DNA of 64,000 bases, taken from the NCBI RefSeq assembly GCF_004331155.1, contig NZ_SJNZ01000002.1:62001-126000 (forward strand), in the 5' to 3' direction. A model generated the notes under the pieces. The model was given only the letters and a program-made list of their open reading frames with translations, made no database searches and was not told the DNA's origin. This DNA comes from Acinetobacter terrestris. GTDB taxonomy: Bacteria; Pseudomonadota; Gammaproteobacteria; Pseudomonadales; Moraxellaceae. The translations under genes and the position numbers were made by a program. Of the stretch, positions 29,775 to 39,105 are shown piece after piece. Every line of letters starts with the position of its first letter. Positions within the stretch are counted from its first letter, which is position 1.

Positions 29775-31493
29775 GTGCCTCATGACGTAGATCTCATTAT
29801 ATTATTAGCAGTTGGCTTTGGACTGGCGCTTATTTTTGGCTATATTGCAGCTCGTATACGCCTCCCTCCTCTAATCGGCTATCTCATTGCCGGTATTCTG
29901 ATTAGTCCGAACACCCCCGGTGTGGTCGGTGATATTCAACTTGCCAACCAGCTGGCTGAACTTGGGGTCATGTTCCTGATGTTTGGTGTCGGGATGCACT
30001 TTTCCCTAAATGATTTGATGCAGGTACGTCGAATCGCTTTACCCGGTGCCGTGTTACAAATTGCTGTCGCTACCTTGCTGGGTATAGGTGTTTCCATGAT
30101 CTGGGGCTGGAGTTTTGGCTCTGCACTGGTGTTTGGTTTAAGCCTGTCTTGTGCCAGTACTGTAGTATTGCTCAAAGCCTTAAGTGACCGTGGCTTACTC
30201 AACTCAGTCAACGGGAAAATTGCCGTAGGCTGGCTGTTGGTTGAAGATCTTGTGATGGTTTTGGTCTTGGTGCTGCTTCCAGCCACTGCCGTGTTACTTG
30301 GTGGAACACCTGTTGCAGGCGCCAATCCCGATGCAAACATATGGCTCACTTTAGGCGTGACTCTGCTTAAAGTGGTTGGTTTTATTGCCTTTATGTTGAT
30401 TATCGGTAAACGTCTGGTTCCCTGGATCATGCAACTGGTCGCACGCTTGGGTTCGCGTGAACTGTTTACTTTAACCGTGGTTGCCGCTGCGGTGTCAATT
30501 GCCTTTGGTGCTTATAAAGTTTTTGGCGTATCAATGGCACTCGGTGCATTCTTCGCCGGAATGGTGGTCAAAGAATCCGATTTCAGTCACCGCGCAGAAG
30601 AAGAGACTTTACCGCTACGTGAAATTTTCTCGATTTTATTCTTTGTTTCCGTCGGCATGCTGTTTGATCCTCGCATTTTGATTGAGCAGCCGCTGCATGT
30701 ACTTGCCGTGGTTGGCATCATCATGATTGGCAAGACTATTGCAGCGATGGCTTTGGTTTTATTCTTCCGCTATCCGATTAATACCGCGTTAACCGTGGGT
30801 GCAAGCCTTGCACAAATTGGCGAGTTCTCTTTTATTCTGGCAACCTTGGGTCTCTCACTCAATTTACTTTCAATTGAAGGGCAAAACCTGATTCTGGCAG
30901 GCGCACTTATTTCAATCACGCTGAATTCATTTGTGTTCTCTGCGATAGAACCGGTACAAAAATGGATTCGTGAACGCTCACATCTGGCGCGTTTACTGGA
31001 ACGTAGTGGTGACCCGCTTTCCATGCTGCCCGATGAAGTCTCTCAAGAGTATTTACGTGATCAGGTAGTGATTATCGGTCATGGTGAAGTCGGTCGTCGC
31101 ATTACCAGAGAATTAATGGCACAAGATATTAAAGTGGTGATTGCGGAAGAAAACCGCGAAATTGTAGAAAGCTTACGACAAAAAGGCATTGCTGCAGTTT
31201 CGGGTCATGCAACCGAAGCAGGTGTACTCATTCAAGCACATATTCAACATGCGCGGCTTTTAGTCCTATCCCCTATGGATATTTTGGATATTCATAAAAT
31301 TGTGGATATTGCCAAAACCCTGAATCCGCAAATTCAGGTTTTAGTCTGTGCAGAAAGCAAGGCAGAGGCTGAAGTGATCCGCCGTGATGGTATTGGCGAA
31401 GTCTATTTTGCCAAAGAGGAAATGGCGAAAAATATGACCAACCATATTCTCAATCAAATCCAGATTGCTCATCAGCAAAATCCCACCCATTAA
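29775..31493 (+). CDS. CPA2-family cation:proton antiporter (KefB/YbaL-like)
   Basis: 572 residues from GTG 29775 after AAGGAG. About 12 membrane helices (residues 5-385) carry the sodium/hydrogen-exchanger fold (RLPPLIGYLIAGILISPNTPG; LGAFFAGMVVKESDF). A TrkA-N/RCK nucleotide-binding domain follows (about 415-530, VVIIGHGEVGRRITRELM). Such proteins exchange or release K+ for H+ and are gated by nucleotides or glutathione adducts. No separate KefG-like partner is adjacent. Gene name not assigned. Confidence 0.9.
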   Translation: MPHDVDLIILLAVGFGLALIFGYIAARIRLPPLIGYLIAGILISPNTPGVVGDIQLANQLAELGVMFLMFGVGMHFSLNDLMQVRRIALPGAVLQIAVATLLGIGVSMIWGWSFGSALVFGLSLSCASTVVLLKALSDRGLLNSVNGKIAVGWLLVEDLVMVLVLVLLPATAVLLGGTPVAGANPDANIWLTLGVTLLKVVGFIAFMLIIGKRLVPWIMQLVARLGSRELFTLTVVAAAVSIAFGAYKVFGVSMALGAFFAGMVVKESDFSHRAEEETLPLREIFSILFFVSVGMLFDPRILIEQPLHVLAVVGIIMIGKTIAAMALVLFFRYPINTALTVGASLAQIGEFSFILATLGLSLNLLSIEGQNLILAGALISITLNSFVFSAIEPVQKWIRERSHLARLLERSGDPLSMLPDEVSQEYLRDQVVIIGHGEVGRRITRELMAQDIKVVIAEENREIVESLRQKGIAAVSGHATEAGVLIQAHIQHARLLVLSPMDILDIHKIVDIAKTLNPQIQVLVCAESKAEAEVIRRDGIGEVYFAKEEMAKNMTNHILNQIQIAHQQNPTH

Positions 31494-31504
31494 TCTTGTC
31501 TGGT

Positions 31505-31534
31505 AAAAAAACGCACTCATGAGTGCGTTTTTTT
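31505..31534. terminator. Bidirectional terminator after the antiporter gene
   Basis: AAAAAAACGCACTCATGAGTGCGTTTTTTT folds as a perfect hairpin with symmetrical A and T tracts; written in two parts its arms are AAACGCACTC and GAGTGCGTTT. It serves the convergent genes on both sides. Confidence 0.9.
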
Positions 31535-31546
31535 ATTTGAATGAGA

Positions 31547-31825
31547 TCAGCTCAAATACTTAGGTTGATCATCGACAATCTCTGCCTGCCATTCATTGAC
31601 CTGTTTTTCCATCATGGCAAACAAGGCAGCTTGCACCATATGCTGTGCAATCTCAGGCATTTGATCACCCAGTAATGACTTCACTTCATCATTAAACTGA
31701 ATTTTAACCAAGGGTTCTTTTTGAGAGCCTGCATTTCGCAATGCCAACTCACCACCTTCAAGTTGAACCAATTCTAAAATAGCTTCTTGATTACCAAATA
31801 ATTCTTTCAATTGTTCTATAGACAT
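31547..31825 (-). CDS. Conserved small protein of unknown function
   Basis: 92 residues, acidic, no signal peptide or membrane helix. It reads SIEQLKELFGNQEAILELV at the N-terminus and has a predicted helix QMPEIAQHMVQAALFAMMEKQ. A GGAG site (GAGGAACTATG) supports ATG 31825. I do not recognise the family. The next gene upstream on the same strand starts 105 bases after a gap, so they might be co-transcribed. Confidence 0.7.
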   Translation of the reverse strand: MSIEQLKELFGNQEAILELVQLEGGELALRNAGSQKEPLVKIQFNDEVKSLLGDQMPEIAQHMVQAALFAMMEKQVNEWQAEIVDDQPKYLS

Positions 31826-31929
31826 AGTTCCTCCATGTTCAACATGGTGGCAAAGGCAGTTGCACTTTGCATTACGTAGACTATTTATATAAGGCCGATA
31901 GCAAAAACTTCAAGAGCAGAGAAAAAAGA

Positions 31930-32433
31930 TTAAAACTCAACCATCTCGTTACGAAAGCCATCAATCAGCTGAGTTAAATCAAGATGCCATTCACGCAAAA
32001 TTTTTGTATCCGGCAACCACGCTTGAGGCGTTTGGGTCACTTTAATAATTAAGTTAGATGATGTTTCATGTTCTGGTTCAGGCGCACTTGGTTCAGGTGC
32101 ATATTGGCACATGCGATAAGCACGTTTTAGTTCAGCAATAAAACCCTGCTTTGACAATTGCTGCATTACGGTCACTTCAGGAGATACTTGTCCCTTTTCC
32201 GCCATATTGTCTTCAATCGACTTGAGTGTCGGCATAAAGTCATTTAAACGATAGTAACGAACCAGTTCCTGCAGAAATGCCAGCACTGCACCATGCAAAT
32301 GGAATACAGCAGCTTCACGATGTGCTTGTGCCTGTTGAATATTGTCAGTTTGCTCAGCTTGTTGACATGAAAGACGTGCAAAATACAGTTTCTGATTGGT
32401 ACGGTCAGCATGGAAACGAGCAACACGGGACAT
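31930..32433 (-). CDS. Conserved cytoplasmic protein, possibly DUF6586-like
   Basis: 167 residues, no signal peptide, mostly helical. N-terminal RTNQKLYFARLSCQQAEQT and AAVFHLHGAVLAFLQELVRYY resemble small gammaproteobacterial proteins annotated as DUF6586. A Pro/Glu-rich linker (YAPEPSAPEPEHE, near residue 112) precedes a C-terminal segment ending LTQLIDGFRNEMVEF. No enzymatic residues can be named. Start ATG 32433. Confidence 0.7.
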   Translation of the reverse strand: MSRVARFHADRTNQKLYFARLSCQQAEQTDNIQQAQAHREAAVFHLHGAVLAFLQELVRYYRLNDFMPTLKSIEDNMAEKGQVSPEVTVMQQLSKQGFIAELKRAYRMCQYAPEPSAPEPEHETSSNLIIKVTQTPQAWLPDTKILREWHLDLTQLIDGFRNEMVEF

Positions 32434-32666
32434 AGCGATATTCCTAAATTTTGGCGTTTGTTACAGACTTAAGATTAAACTTTATTTTGCTCAATTCACA
32501 ATAAAAATTATGCATGATCTATGTCAATTAAACAGATTTTACACTTTGCAGCAACTTCGCTCCTGTTCTGGATTGGACTTCTAAAGTCTTAATCCTTCTG
32601 AGAAATACACATTCTATTGGAGTCAATCACAGACAGGACCTGAAAATTTTCGTATCATTTTTATCT

Positions 32667-32692
32667 AAAAAAAGGAGCTTTCGCTCCTTTAA
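32667..32692 (-). terminator. Terminator after the RRM gene
   Basis: Stem AAAGGAGC / GCTCCTTT, loop TTTC, followed by a T tract on the minus strand; it lies directly at the RRM stop codon. Confidence 0.8.
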
Positions 32693-32965
32693 TTATTTGT
32701 TTTCAGTTTTACTGGTCTCTTCAGGCTTATCTTCAGCCTGTTTCACACGAATACCATGTCCGTGCAAACGCAGCGTATTTAAGCCTTTAATCGCTTTCAC
32801 AGCTTCACGACCATGGGGCATTTCAACAAAGGCAAAACCTTTCGATTTACCTGTAGTGGCATCCATCACCAACTTGCATGAATCAACTGTGCCAAAGTCT
32901 TGAAATAGCTTCAATAATTCAGCTTCTGTTACTGTACGTTCTAAACTACGAACTAAAATTTTCAT
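32693..32965 (-). CDS. RRM-domain RNA-binding protein
   Basis: 90 residues. One RNA-recognition motif fills residues 1-78: RNP2-like KILVRSLERTV, RNP1 GKSKGFAFVEM, and a final RLHGHGIRVKQAE. An acidic/Lys tail follows. It resembles the small single-RRM proteins of bacteria and cyanobacteria that bind RNA and may act in stress or RNA folding; the target is unknown. Start ATG 32965. It stands alone and has its own terminator. Confidence 0.9.
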   Translation of the reverse strand: MKILVRSLERTVTEAELLKLFQDFGTVDSCKLVMDATTGKSKGFAFVEMPHGREAVKAIKGLNTLRLHGHGIRVKQAEDKPEETSKTENK

Positions 32966-33062
32966 CTTACAACCTTAAAATAGGCAAAATCATCAAAAAG
33001 CACTCGCCTACTCGACTTTTTGAACTTCGCAATAAAAAACAAAATAACGCAATTGCTATAGT

Positions 33063-35054
33063 TTAATCGAGATCAATGCCAAAATCTAAATTAATCGACT
33101 GTCGTTCTATTAAAGCACTTTTCACGGTTTGCTGGCGTTGCTTGTAATGGGTTTCGGTAATGCACAAATTACGGCTTAATTCATTGAGGAAATAACTTTC
33201 AATCTTTCGGCCCTGATCATCCATCTGATCACGTGTCCATAAATTCAAATTCTGCTTGGTCAAAATCAGTTCATTTTTGGCACGGGTTAACGCCACATAC
33301 AATACACGGCGTTCTTCTTCGACTTCATCGAAATTACCCTGCGCACGTGCATGTGGATATTGCCCTGCCGAGACATTGGCCACATAACAGACTTTCTGTT
33401 CCGTGCCTTTGGCAGAATGGATGGTGATCAGGGTAACCACATCATCCTGCGACTGTCGTTCAATCTCACTGATCGACACCGGATCGAGCACGTATTCTTC
33501 CAGAAACTCACTCAGTTGATCATGCTTGGCAGCCAGTTGTTTGACCAGATCAAAATCACCCAAGCGTTTCGACCAGTCCTTTTTGGCATAATTTTCTTCC
33601 AGCTGATCTTTTAGCGCTTCAATACCCAGCGATACACAAGCCTGCACATGATCTTTCAACACCAGCATTTGTTTCATGATCAGCAAAGTATTGTCTGGAA
33701 TACGGCCGAATTTTTCCAACTTTTCAAAAATTCGCTCGGTCTCAGGCTCAAGTAATAACTGTTGAGCCAGTTTACTTGCCCCGACATCACCCACACCATT
33801 CCACAGCGTCAGGAAGCGCATCCAGGCGATATCATCCAGAGGATTGGCAATCACACGCAGTAGGCTGAGCAAGTCCTTGACATGCGCAGTTTCAAGCAAT
33901 TTCATGCCGCCAATAAAGCGGTAAGGCATATTGGCCTGAATAAATGCCGCTTCAATATGCCGCGCAGCAAAACTTGAACGCACCAAGACCATATGTTCAT
34001 GCCAGGCCGAACCTTCCAGTAAATGCCGCTCTTTAATGTCGATGGCAATCCATTTGGCTTCATCAAATTCATTCGGGAAAATATGCATACGTGGTTTGAC
34101 GCCCTCACCACGATAAGCCTCTAAATGCTTGTCATATTGAATCGGGCTTTGATCGAGCAGCCAGTTGGATAAATCCAGAATTTCCTGTGTGGAACGGTAA
34201 TTTTTTTCCAGTTTAAAAATCTGTGCATTGGGTACACGCTCTTTAAAATGGTGAATATTTTCAAAGTCAGCACCACGAAAACCATAAATAGACTGCGCAT
34301 CATCACCGACACAGAACAGACTGGTTTTATCTTTCAGCGGTTCCAGCAAGGCCCATTGCAGAGGATTGGTATCCTGCATTTCATCCACCAGCATGTGCTG
34401 ACAAATGGATGAAACGTAATCCACCAAGCCTTCCGATTGTGCCAGTGCTGAAGCAACAACCGCCAAAATATCGTCATAATCCAGAAAGCTACGCGCCTGT
34501 TTACGGGCTTCGTACTCTTTCATGATTTCCACAATCTGGTCTTTATATTCCAGAAATTCTGGCATTTGCTTTTCTAAAGCCAGACTTAATTTTTGCCGCG
34601 TATTCCGAGCAAAAGAATAGAGATCACATAACTCTTTCGGCTTTGGCAGGGCATTGGGATTCTTCTTATCATCTTTACCCCGAATCAGGCGGAACATCAT
34701 CAACTGATCATCACGGTCGATAATCGAGAATTGTTCCAAGCCAAAAGCTTTCGGAAGACGGCGCAGCAAGTACATACAGAAGGTATGAAACGTCGATGCT
34801 CTAAGCCCTTTGGCCTGTTCACCCAAAGCCAGTTCCACACGTGCCACAATTTCACTGGCTGAACGGCGGGTAAAGGTCAGAATCTGGATTTGATTGGCGG
34901 GTACACCTTGATCAATCAGATAAGCTGCACGCGCCACAATGGTTTTGGTTTTGCCACAGCCTGCGCCTGCAAGTACCAAACTGTGCTTAGATTCGGTGGT
35001 TGCGGCTTGCTTTTGTTGAGGGTTTAATTCATCAATCAGGGTGGCTAAACTCAT
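33063..35054 (-). CDS. UvrD/Rep-family superfamily I DNA helicase
   Basis: 663 residues from ATG 35054 (MSLATLIDELNPQQKQAA); the frame extends 48 codons upstream but the family starts here. ATP-dependent 3'-5' helicase motifs are all visible: Q-motif LNPQQKQAA, Walker A AGAGCGKT, ILTFTRRSASEI, motif II VDEMQDTNPLQW, motif III GDDAQSIYGFRGAD, motif IV ENYRSTQEIL, motif V ITIHSAKGTE, motif VI VLYVALTRAKNEL. Length is close to E. coli Rep (673), so replication-fork restart is possible, but assignment to Rep or UvrD is not certain. Confidence 0.92.
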   Translation of the reverse strand: MSLATLIDELNPQQKQAATTESKHSLVLAGAGCGKTKTIVARAAYLIDQGVPANQIQILTFTRRSASEIVARVELALGEQAKGLRASTFHTFCMYLLRRLPKAFGLEQFSIIDRDDQLMMFRLIRGKDDKKNPNALPKPKELCDLYSFARNTRQKLSLALEKQMPEFLEYKDQIVEIMKEYEARKQARSFLDYDDILAVVASALAQSEGLVDYVSSICQHMLVDEMQDTNPLQWALLEPLKDKTSLFCVGDDAQSIYGFRGADFENIHHFKERVPNAQIFKLEKNYRSTQEILDLSNWLLDQSPIQYDKHLEAYRGEGVKPRMHIFPNEFDEAKWIAIDIKERHLLEGSAWHEHMVLVRSSFAARHIEAAFIQANMPYRFIGGMKLLETAHVKDLLSLLRVIANPLDDIAWMRFLTLWNGVGDVGASKLAQQLLLEPETERIFEKLEKFGRIPDNTLLIMKQMLVLKDHVQACVSLGIEALKDQLEENYAKKDWSKRLGDFDLVKQLAAKHDQLSEFLEEYVLDPVSISEIERQSQDDVVTLITIHSAKGTEQKVCYVANVSAGQYPHARAQGNFDEVEEERRVLYVALTRAKNELILTKQNLNLWTRDQMDDQGRKIESYFLNELSRNLCITETHYKQRQQTVKSALIERQSINLDFGIDLD

Positions 35055-35309
35055 AATCTCTAATCTACTTGGGGATAGATATAGTTTAGCAGAGCTGACC
35101 ATACATCTGAGATTGGTCTGCTTAAAAACTGAATCTAATCCCATATATTTGTCATCCAGACAGGCGACATGGATGTCGTCTGTTGAACTGTGAAACATGG
35201 ATGTTTAATCAGTTCAACACAGGATTTTTGTTACTTTTCATCCTTGAAAAGTAAGGCATTACCTACGCAAAAACATTTAAGTTTACCTAGAATAATCTGG
35301 TCGTGATGG

Positions 35310-36452
35310 TTATGAATTTAGGGCAAATATCCGAGCAATAGCCTCACAGGTTCTTTCCAGATTCTTTTCCCCATTTTCTAATGCCGTTGGCAAATCACAA
35401 ATACCATCCACAATACCAAAAATTGCCGTAAACCCTTCATCATAAAGTTCTTCTATATCTTCCCCAATATAGCCTGCACAAGCAATCACGGGTTTATTCA
35501 ATCGCTTCGCCACTTGTGCCACACCAAAAGGAGTTTTACCAAATTTAGTCTGAAAATCGATGCCGCCTTCACCGGTAAATACATAGTCGGCTTGAGTAAT
35601 TTTCTCTGCCAATTGGGTCTGTTCAATGACAAGCTCTACACCTGAACGAATACCTGCACCTGCAAATACCATCAAGCCAAAACCTAAACCACCCGCAGCA
35701 CCTGCACCTGCGATCTCTTTAACATCAATATTTAATTGTTGAGAAACCAGTTCTGCAAAATATGTAAGGTTCTGATCAAGCTGTTGCACCATTTCAGCTG
35801 TGGCCCCTTTTTGTGGGCCAAACACATGCGATGCCCCGTTTACTCCAGTCAGAGGATTATTCACATCACTGGAGATCACGATTTCAACCTGCTTTAAACG
35901 TGCATCCAAACCTGAAATATCAATCGTTCGAATTTGATCAAGTTGCCCACCGGCTCTTGCAACTTCATTGCTGTGTGCATCTAAAAACTTTGCTCCCAAT
36001 GCCTGTGCCATCCCTGCACCCGCGTCATTGGTGATACTTCCGCCCAAACCGATAATAATTTTAGACACGCCTAAATCCAGAGCCGATTTAATCATTTCTC
36101 CTGTACCGAAAGTGGTCGTCAGTAAGGGATTTCGCTGGGAAGGCTCGAGCAAATGAATGCCATTGGCTTTTGCCATTTCAATCACAGCAGTTTGACCACC
36201 TTCAATTAAGCCAAAATAGGTTTTTACTTTTTGAGTGGCTAAAGGTCCTGTAACTTCACAATCAACCCTCTGTCCATTTAGGCAAGAAACCAAAGCATCG
36301 ACCGTCCCTTCGCCACCATCTGCCATCGGCACATGAATAAAATGTGCATCTGCAAATATTTTCTGGATGCCGCGTTGTATGGCCTGACACGCCTGTTCAG
36401 CAGTCATGCTTTCTTTAAAGGAGTCGGGAGCGAGAACAAAAATTTTAGGCAT
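35310..36452 (-). CDS. Glycerate kinase
   Basis: 380 residues from ATG 36452 (MPKIFVLAPDSFKESMTAEQ); an in-frame TTG at 36461 is rejected. The GK type 1 family phosphorylates glycerate, usually at position 2. Signatures: PMADGGEGTVDALV near residue 45, GLGGSITNDAGAGMAQALG near 135, GAGAAGGLGFGLMVFAGA near 250, FTGEGGIDFQTKFGKTP near 290. It could feed glycolate/glyoxylate or glucarate catabolism, but no pathway genes are adjacent. Symbol garK or glxK would be a guess. Confidence 0.92.
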   Translation of the reverse strand: MPKIFVLAPDSFKESMTAEQACQAIQRGIQKIFADAHFIHVPMADGGEGTVDALVSCLNGQRVDCEVTGPLATQKVKTYFGLIEGGQTAVIEMAKANGIHLLEPSQRNPLLTTTFGTGEMIKSALDLGVSKIIIGLGGSITNDAGAGMAQALGAKFLDAHSNEVARAGGQLDQIRTIDISGLDARLKQVEIVISSDVNNPLTGVNGASHVFGPQKGATAEMVQQLDQNLTYFAELVSQQLNIDVKEIAGAGAAGGLGFGLMVFAGAGIRSGVELVIEQTQLAEKITQADYVFTGEGGIDFQTKFGKTPFGVAQVAKRLNKPVIACAGYIGEDIEELYDEGFTAIFGIVDGICDLPTALENGEKNLERTCEAIARIFALNS

Positions 36453-36490
36453 GATTTTCAAGAATAAAATGAATAAATCTTTTATACATT

Positions 36491-36517
36491 AAAAAAAGAG
36501 CGCATCTAGCGCTCTTT
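36491..36517 (-). terminator. Terminator after the HdeD-like gene
   Basis: Stem AAAGAGCGC / GCGCTCTTT with loop ATCTA and a T7 tract on the minus strand. Confidence 0.8.
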
Positions 36518-36530
36518 AGTCGAATTGGGT

Positions 36531-37037
36531 TTAAACATCAGCAGAACTTTGTGGTAATTCACGTTTTATATAAGAAGCCAAGGTCAGATAATTTATGCCC
36601 TGAAACAGAATATCGACTGCCAGGAATAGACCTAGCACCCAGAACGGCGCATCGGGTGACATCAAAATAATAATCCCCGTCAGCAAGGTTAAAATACCTG
36701 AAAACAATACCCATCCCCAACCTTGATAGGCTTTAAAAATAAAGGCATTCAAGATACGGATGACACCCGCAACAATCAAAACGATGGCTAAGAGATTGGT
36801 CAATACAATGGCGGTTTTTACAGGAGTGCTAAATGCATAATAGCCTGCCGTTAGATAAAGCAAGCCGAACAATGCCCACAACCAACGATATCCCCCATCA
36901 AAGATTTTAAATGCTGCAATGAAATGTAGAACGCCACCGATCATCATCAGCACACCAAACAGAAAAACGACTGAAAGCGTGGCAAACGGTAAAGAAGCCA
37001 GTAACACAATTCCAAATACGATGAGCCAAATACCCAA
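36531..37037 (-). CDS. HdeD-family (DUF308) membrane protein
   Basis: 168 residues from TTG 37037, with six hydrophobic segments (about residues 2-22, 23-42, 50-70, 78-95, 105-125, 130-152) as in HdeD acid-resistance proteins; PFATLSVVFLFGVLMMIGGV and ILMSPDAPFWVLGLFLAVD are typical. The first helix is preceded in frame by codons for DLVRHQLHENRKWYLGL back to about 37127, which look like the normal cytoplasmic N-terminus, yet no ATG, GTG or TTG exists there; the frame opens with ATA. The true start is therefore uncertain. It is an inner-membrane protein; function inferred only by family. Confidence 0.8.
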   Translation of the reverse strand: MGIWLIVFGIVLLASLPFATLSVVFLFGVLMMIGGVLHFIAAFKIFDGGYRWLWALFGLLYLTAGYYAFSTPVKTAIVLTNLLAIVLIVAGVIRILNAFIFKAYQGWGWVLFSGILTLLTGIIILMSPDAPFWVLGLFLAVDILFQGINYLTLASYIKRELPQSSADV

Positions 37038-37240
37038 ACCTAAATACCATTTTCGGTTTTCATGCAGCTGATGTCGGACCAGGTCATTTGCTACTTTTTC
37101 ATGATTCTTCTCAAGTCTTTTGTTTATAAAAAAGGATTATTTTTTCAATATTTTAAAACAAATTTGCGTTATGAATTTGCGATATTTTTATCCACATCAG
37201 TACATTAAACTGTGGATAAATTAAGCGTTATCCACATCTT

Positions 37241-37999
37241 TTATTTTTTCCAGCCCAGTTCAATCGCAGTAATTTCATTAATTAATGTCTGTTGTAAAGT
37301 ATCCGGCATCTTACTTTTATCGAGTGAGACCGGAATATGTCCCGCCATCAATTCACATTTGGCTTGAGGAAATAAAGGCTTTTGATTGGGATAGGCATAA
37401 CCAACTGGATACAGCGGTTGTCCGGTTGCCAAGTCGTATTTATCGGTTGCACCGAAAGCATGTAACAGCTCATGTACAAGCACAATTTTGTTTTGTTCAG
37501 CCTGTTTTTTAGATGCAAACAAATTGACCGAACCAATCCGGCCTTTTTGCAAGGCGGTTGAATGCTTTAATTCTTTAGTGTGTGCAGGGTCATAATAATT
37601 TAAAAATAAAGTCACACTAGGCGCGCCCTCTTTTCTTTCATGCTGTTTCCATGCATAAAAACGGAACTTTAAACTCCATAAAATGGTATCCAGCATACTT
37701 GCATGCTCAGGTACTTTAGGTGGAAGTTGTTTGAGTTCTCTCCCCATTTGGAAATACAGAGAAATGGGTTGTCCACGATATTCCGTCGACATCTGTTTCA
37801 GATATTCTTGTGCAGCCCTTAATTCAGATAAGTTAAGAGTCTGAATATAGTTCTGGGTAGCAACCTGCCCATCTGCATTAATGGGATGCAGCATCACAAT
37901 AATGGGTTTGGACCAGTCTTGATTCTGGTCGCGGTAAGCATTGACTGCCACGATGAATAAAATGATGAGTAAACACAGTACCCGAATTTTTTTCCACAT
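37241..37999 (-). CDS. Membrane-anchored metzincin-like zinc metalloprotease candidate
   Basis: 252 residues. An N-terminal signal-anchor (residues 6-20, VLCLLIILFIVAVNA) places the rest outside the inner membrane. HELLHAFGATD at residues 176-186 matches the metzincin zinc motif HExxHxxGxx(H/D): His176, Glu177, His180, Gly183, Asp186. The upstream region contains IGSVNLFASKK and LFLNYYDP. I know of no named family for it. No partner gene is evident; it lies alone between the HdeD-like and NYN genes. The protease call rests on the motif. Confidence 0.65.
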   Translation of the reverse strand: MWKKIRVLCLLIILFIVAVNAYRDQNQDWSKPIIVMLHPINADGQVATQNYIQTLNLSELRAAQEYLKQMSTEYRGQPISLYFQMGRELKQLPPKVPEHASMLDTILWSLKFRFYAWKQHERKEGAPSVTLFLNYYDPAHTKELKHSTALQKGRIGSVNLFASKKQAEQNKIVLVHELLHAFGATDKYDLATGQPLYPVGYAYPNQKPLFPQAKCELMAGHIPVSLDKSKMPDTLQQTLINEITAIELGWKK

Positions 38000-38031
38000 T
38001 AATTCTTACCATTTCTATGGATAATTAAGTC

Positions 38032-39012
38032 CTAAACCATAACTTTATTTATTTTAGTAAATTTCTTCTTATCAATATCCTTAAATTCAAGCCATCCTGA
38101 GTGGATAGATTCAATAGCCTCCTCATAGTTTCTAATATTCAAATCTGTATTCTTTAGATACTCTACGACATCCTGAATATTCACCCAATCATTTTGTTCC
38201 GAATAATGGTAAATAGCTTTTTGTACAAGTCGAATAAATGAACTGAAACTACTTTTTCTTAAATACATTTGGCTACCTTGCATTTTAATTTCGAATACAC
38301 CTAATGCTTTTACCAAACCTGACAACTTATCATGACCATAATTTCGTGTGTCAAAATCAGGTTTGACAGTAGTTATATATGCTCCTACTAAACCAAGATA
38401 TGCCCAACCACTATCATCTGAATTATCTTTAACAGCTTTATATATTAGATTTAAAGTAGCTTTATCTATTTGTTGTTTAACAATATCCTTGTCAATTAAT
38501 TCAATTTTTATGGACTCTTTTACCCCATTATCTTTTTTAATTATTGAATTTTGCTTAATCTCCTCCTTTTCTTCAAACACCAAATTTTCTACCGAAATGA
38601 ATTTATCACATGCTTGTTTGAATGGTTCAGGTGTTGTTTTCCGCCCAAAACCATAAACAATCAAACCATTTTCACGGATTCTTGATGCTAAAGGTGTAAA
38701 ATCACTATCACTTGAAACAATGCAGAATCCATCTAATGCACCTGCATACAATAAATCCATAGCATCAATAATTAAAATCATATCTGTGGCATCTTTGCCT
38801 TTTGTATATGCAAATTGCTGCACAGGTGTAATGGCATGAGGAAGTAAAACGTCTCTCCATTTTTTTAATGTGTCACTACTCCAATCACCATAAACCCTTT
38901 TTACACTTGCAATGCCATATTTAGCAACTTCTTCTAATACAGATGAGATTGCGTTAATAGATGAATTATCCGCGTCAATTAAGACAGCAAACTTTTTCGT
39001 TTGAATTTCCAC
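38032..39012 (-). CDS. NYN-domain ribonuclease-like protein with OST-HTH/LOTUS domain
   Basis: 326 residues. The NYN (PIN-like) nuclease domain occupies about 5-145 with acidic residues in the right order: LIDADN (Asp13, Asp15), KGKDATDMIL (Asp74, Asp77) and SSDSDF (Asp102, Asp104). A Lys/Glu linker leads to an OST-HTH/LOTUS-type segment at about 186-255 (GWAYLGLVGAYITTVKPDFD, then YGHDKLSGLVKALGVFEI), and a C-terminal helical domain (about 258-326). Such proteins are thought to cut or bind RNA. Base composition is lower in G+C than neighbours, hinting at transfer. The role here is unknown. Confidence 0.85.
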   Translation of the reverse strand: MEIQTKKFAVLIDADNSSINAISSVLEEVAKYGIASVKRVYGDWSSDTLKKWRDVLLPHAITPVQQFAYTKGKDATDMILIIDAMDLLYAGALDGFCIVSSDSDFTPLASRIRENGLIVYGFGRKTTPEPFKQACDKFISVENLVFEEKEEIKQNSIIKKDNGVKESIKIELIDKDIVKQQIDKATLNLIYKAVKDNSDDSGWAYLGLVGAYITTVKPDFDTRNYGHDKLSGLVKALGVFEIKMQGSQMYLRKSSFSSFIRLVQKAIYHYSEQNDWVNIQDVVEYLKNTDLNIRNYEEAIESIHSGWLEFKDIDKKKFTKINKVMV

Positions 39013-39062
39013 TATTACCCCAAATCAATATTTTTAAATTTTTATATAAATCATTCTGACAT

Positions 39063-39092
39063 AAAAAATGCCGACTTTCGTCAGCATTTTTT
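39063..39092 (-). terminator. Terminator after topA
   Basis: Stem AATGC-C-GAC / GTC-A-GCATT with one mismatch, flanked by A6 and T6 runs, just past the topA stop. Confidence 0.7.
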
Positions 39093-39105
39093 CACTTCTT
39101 AAAAA

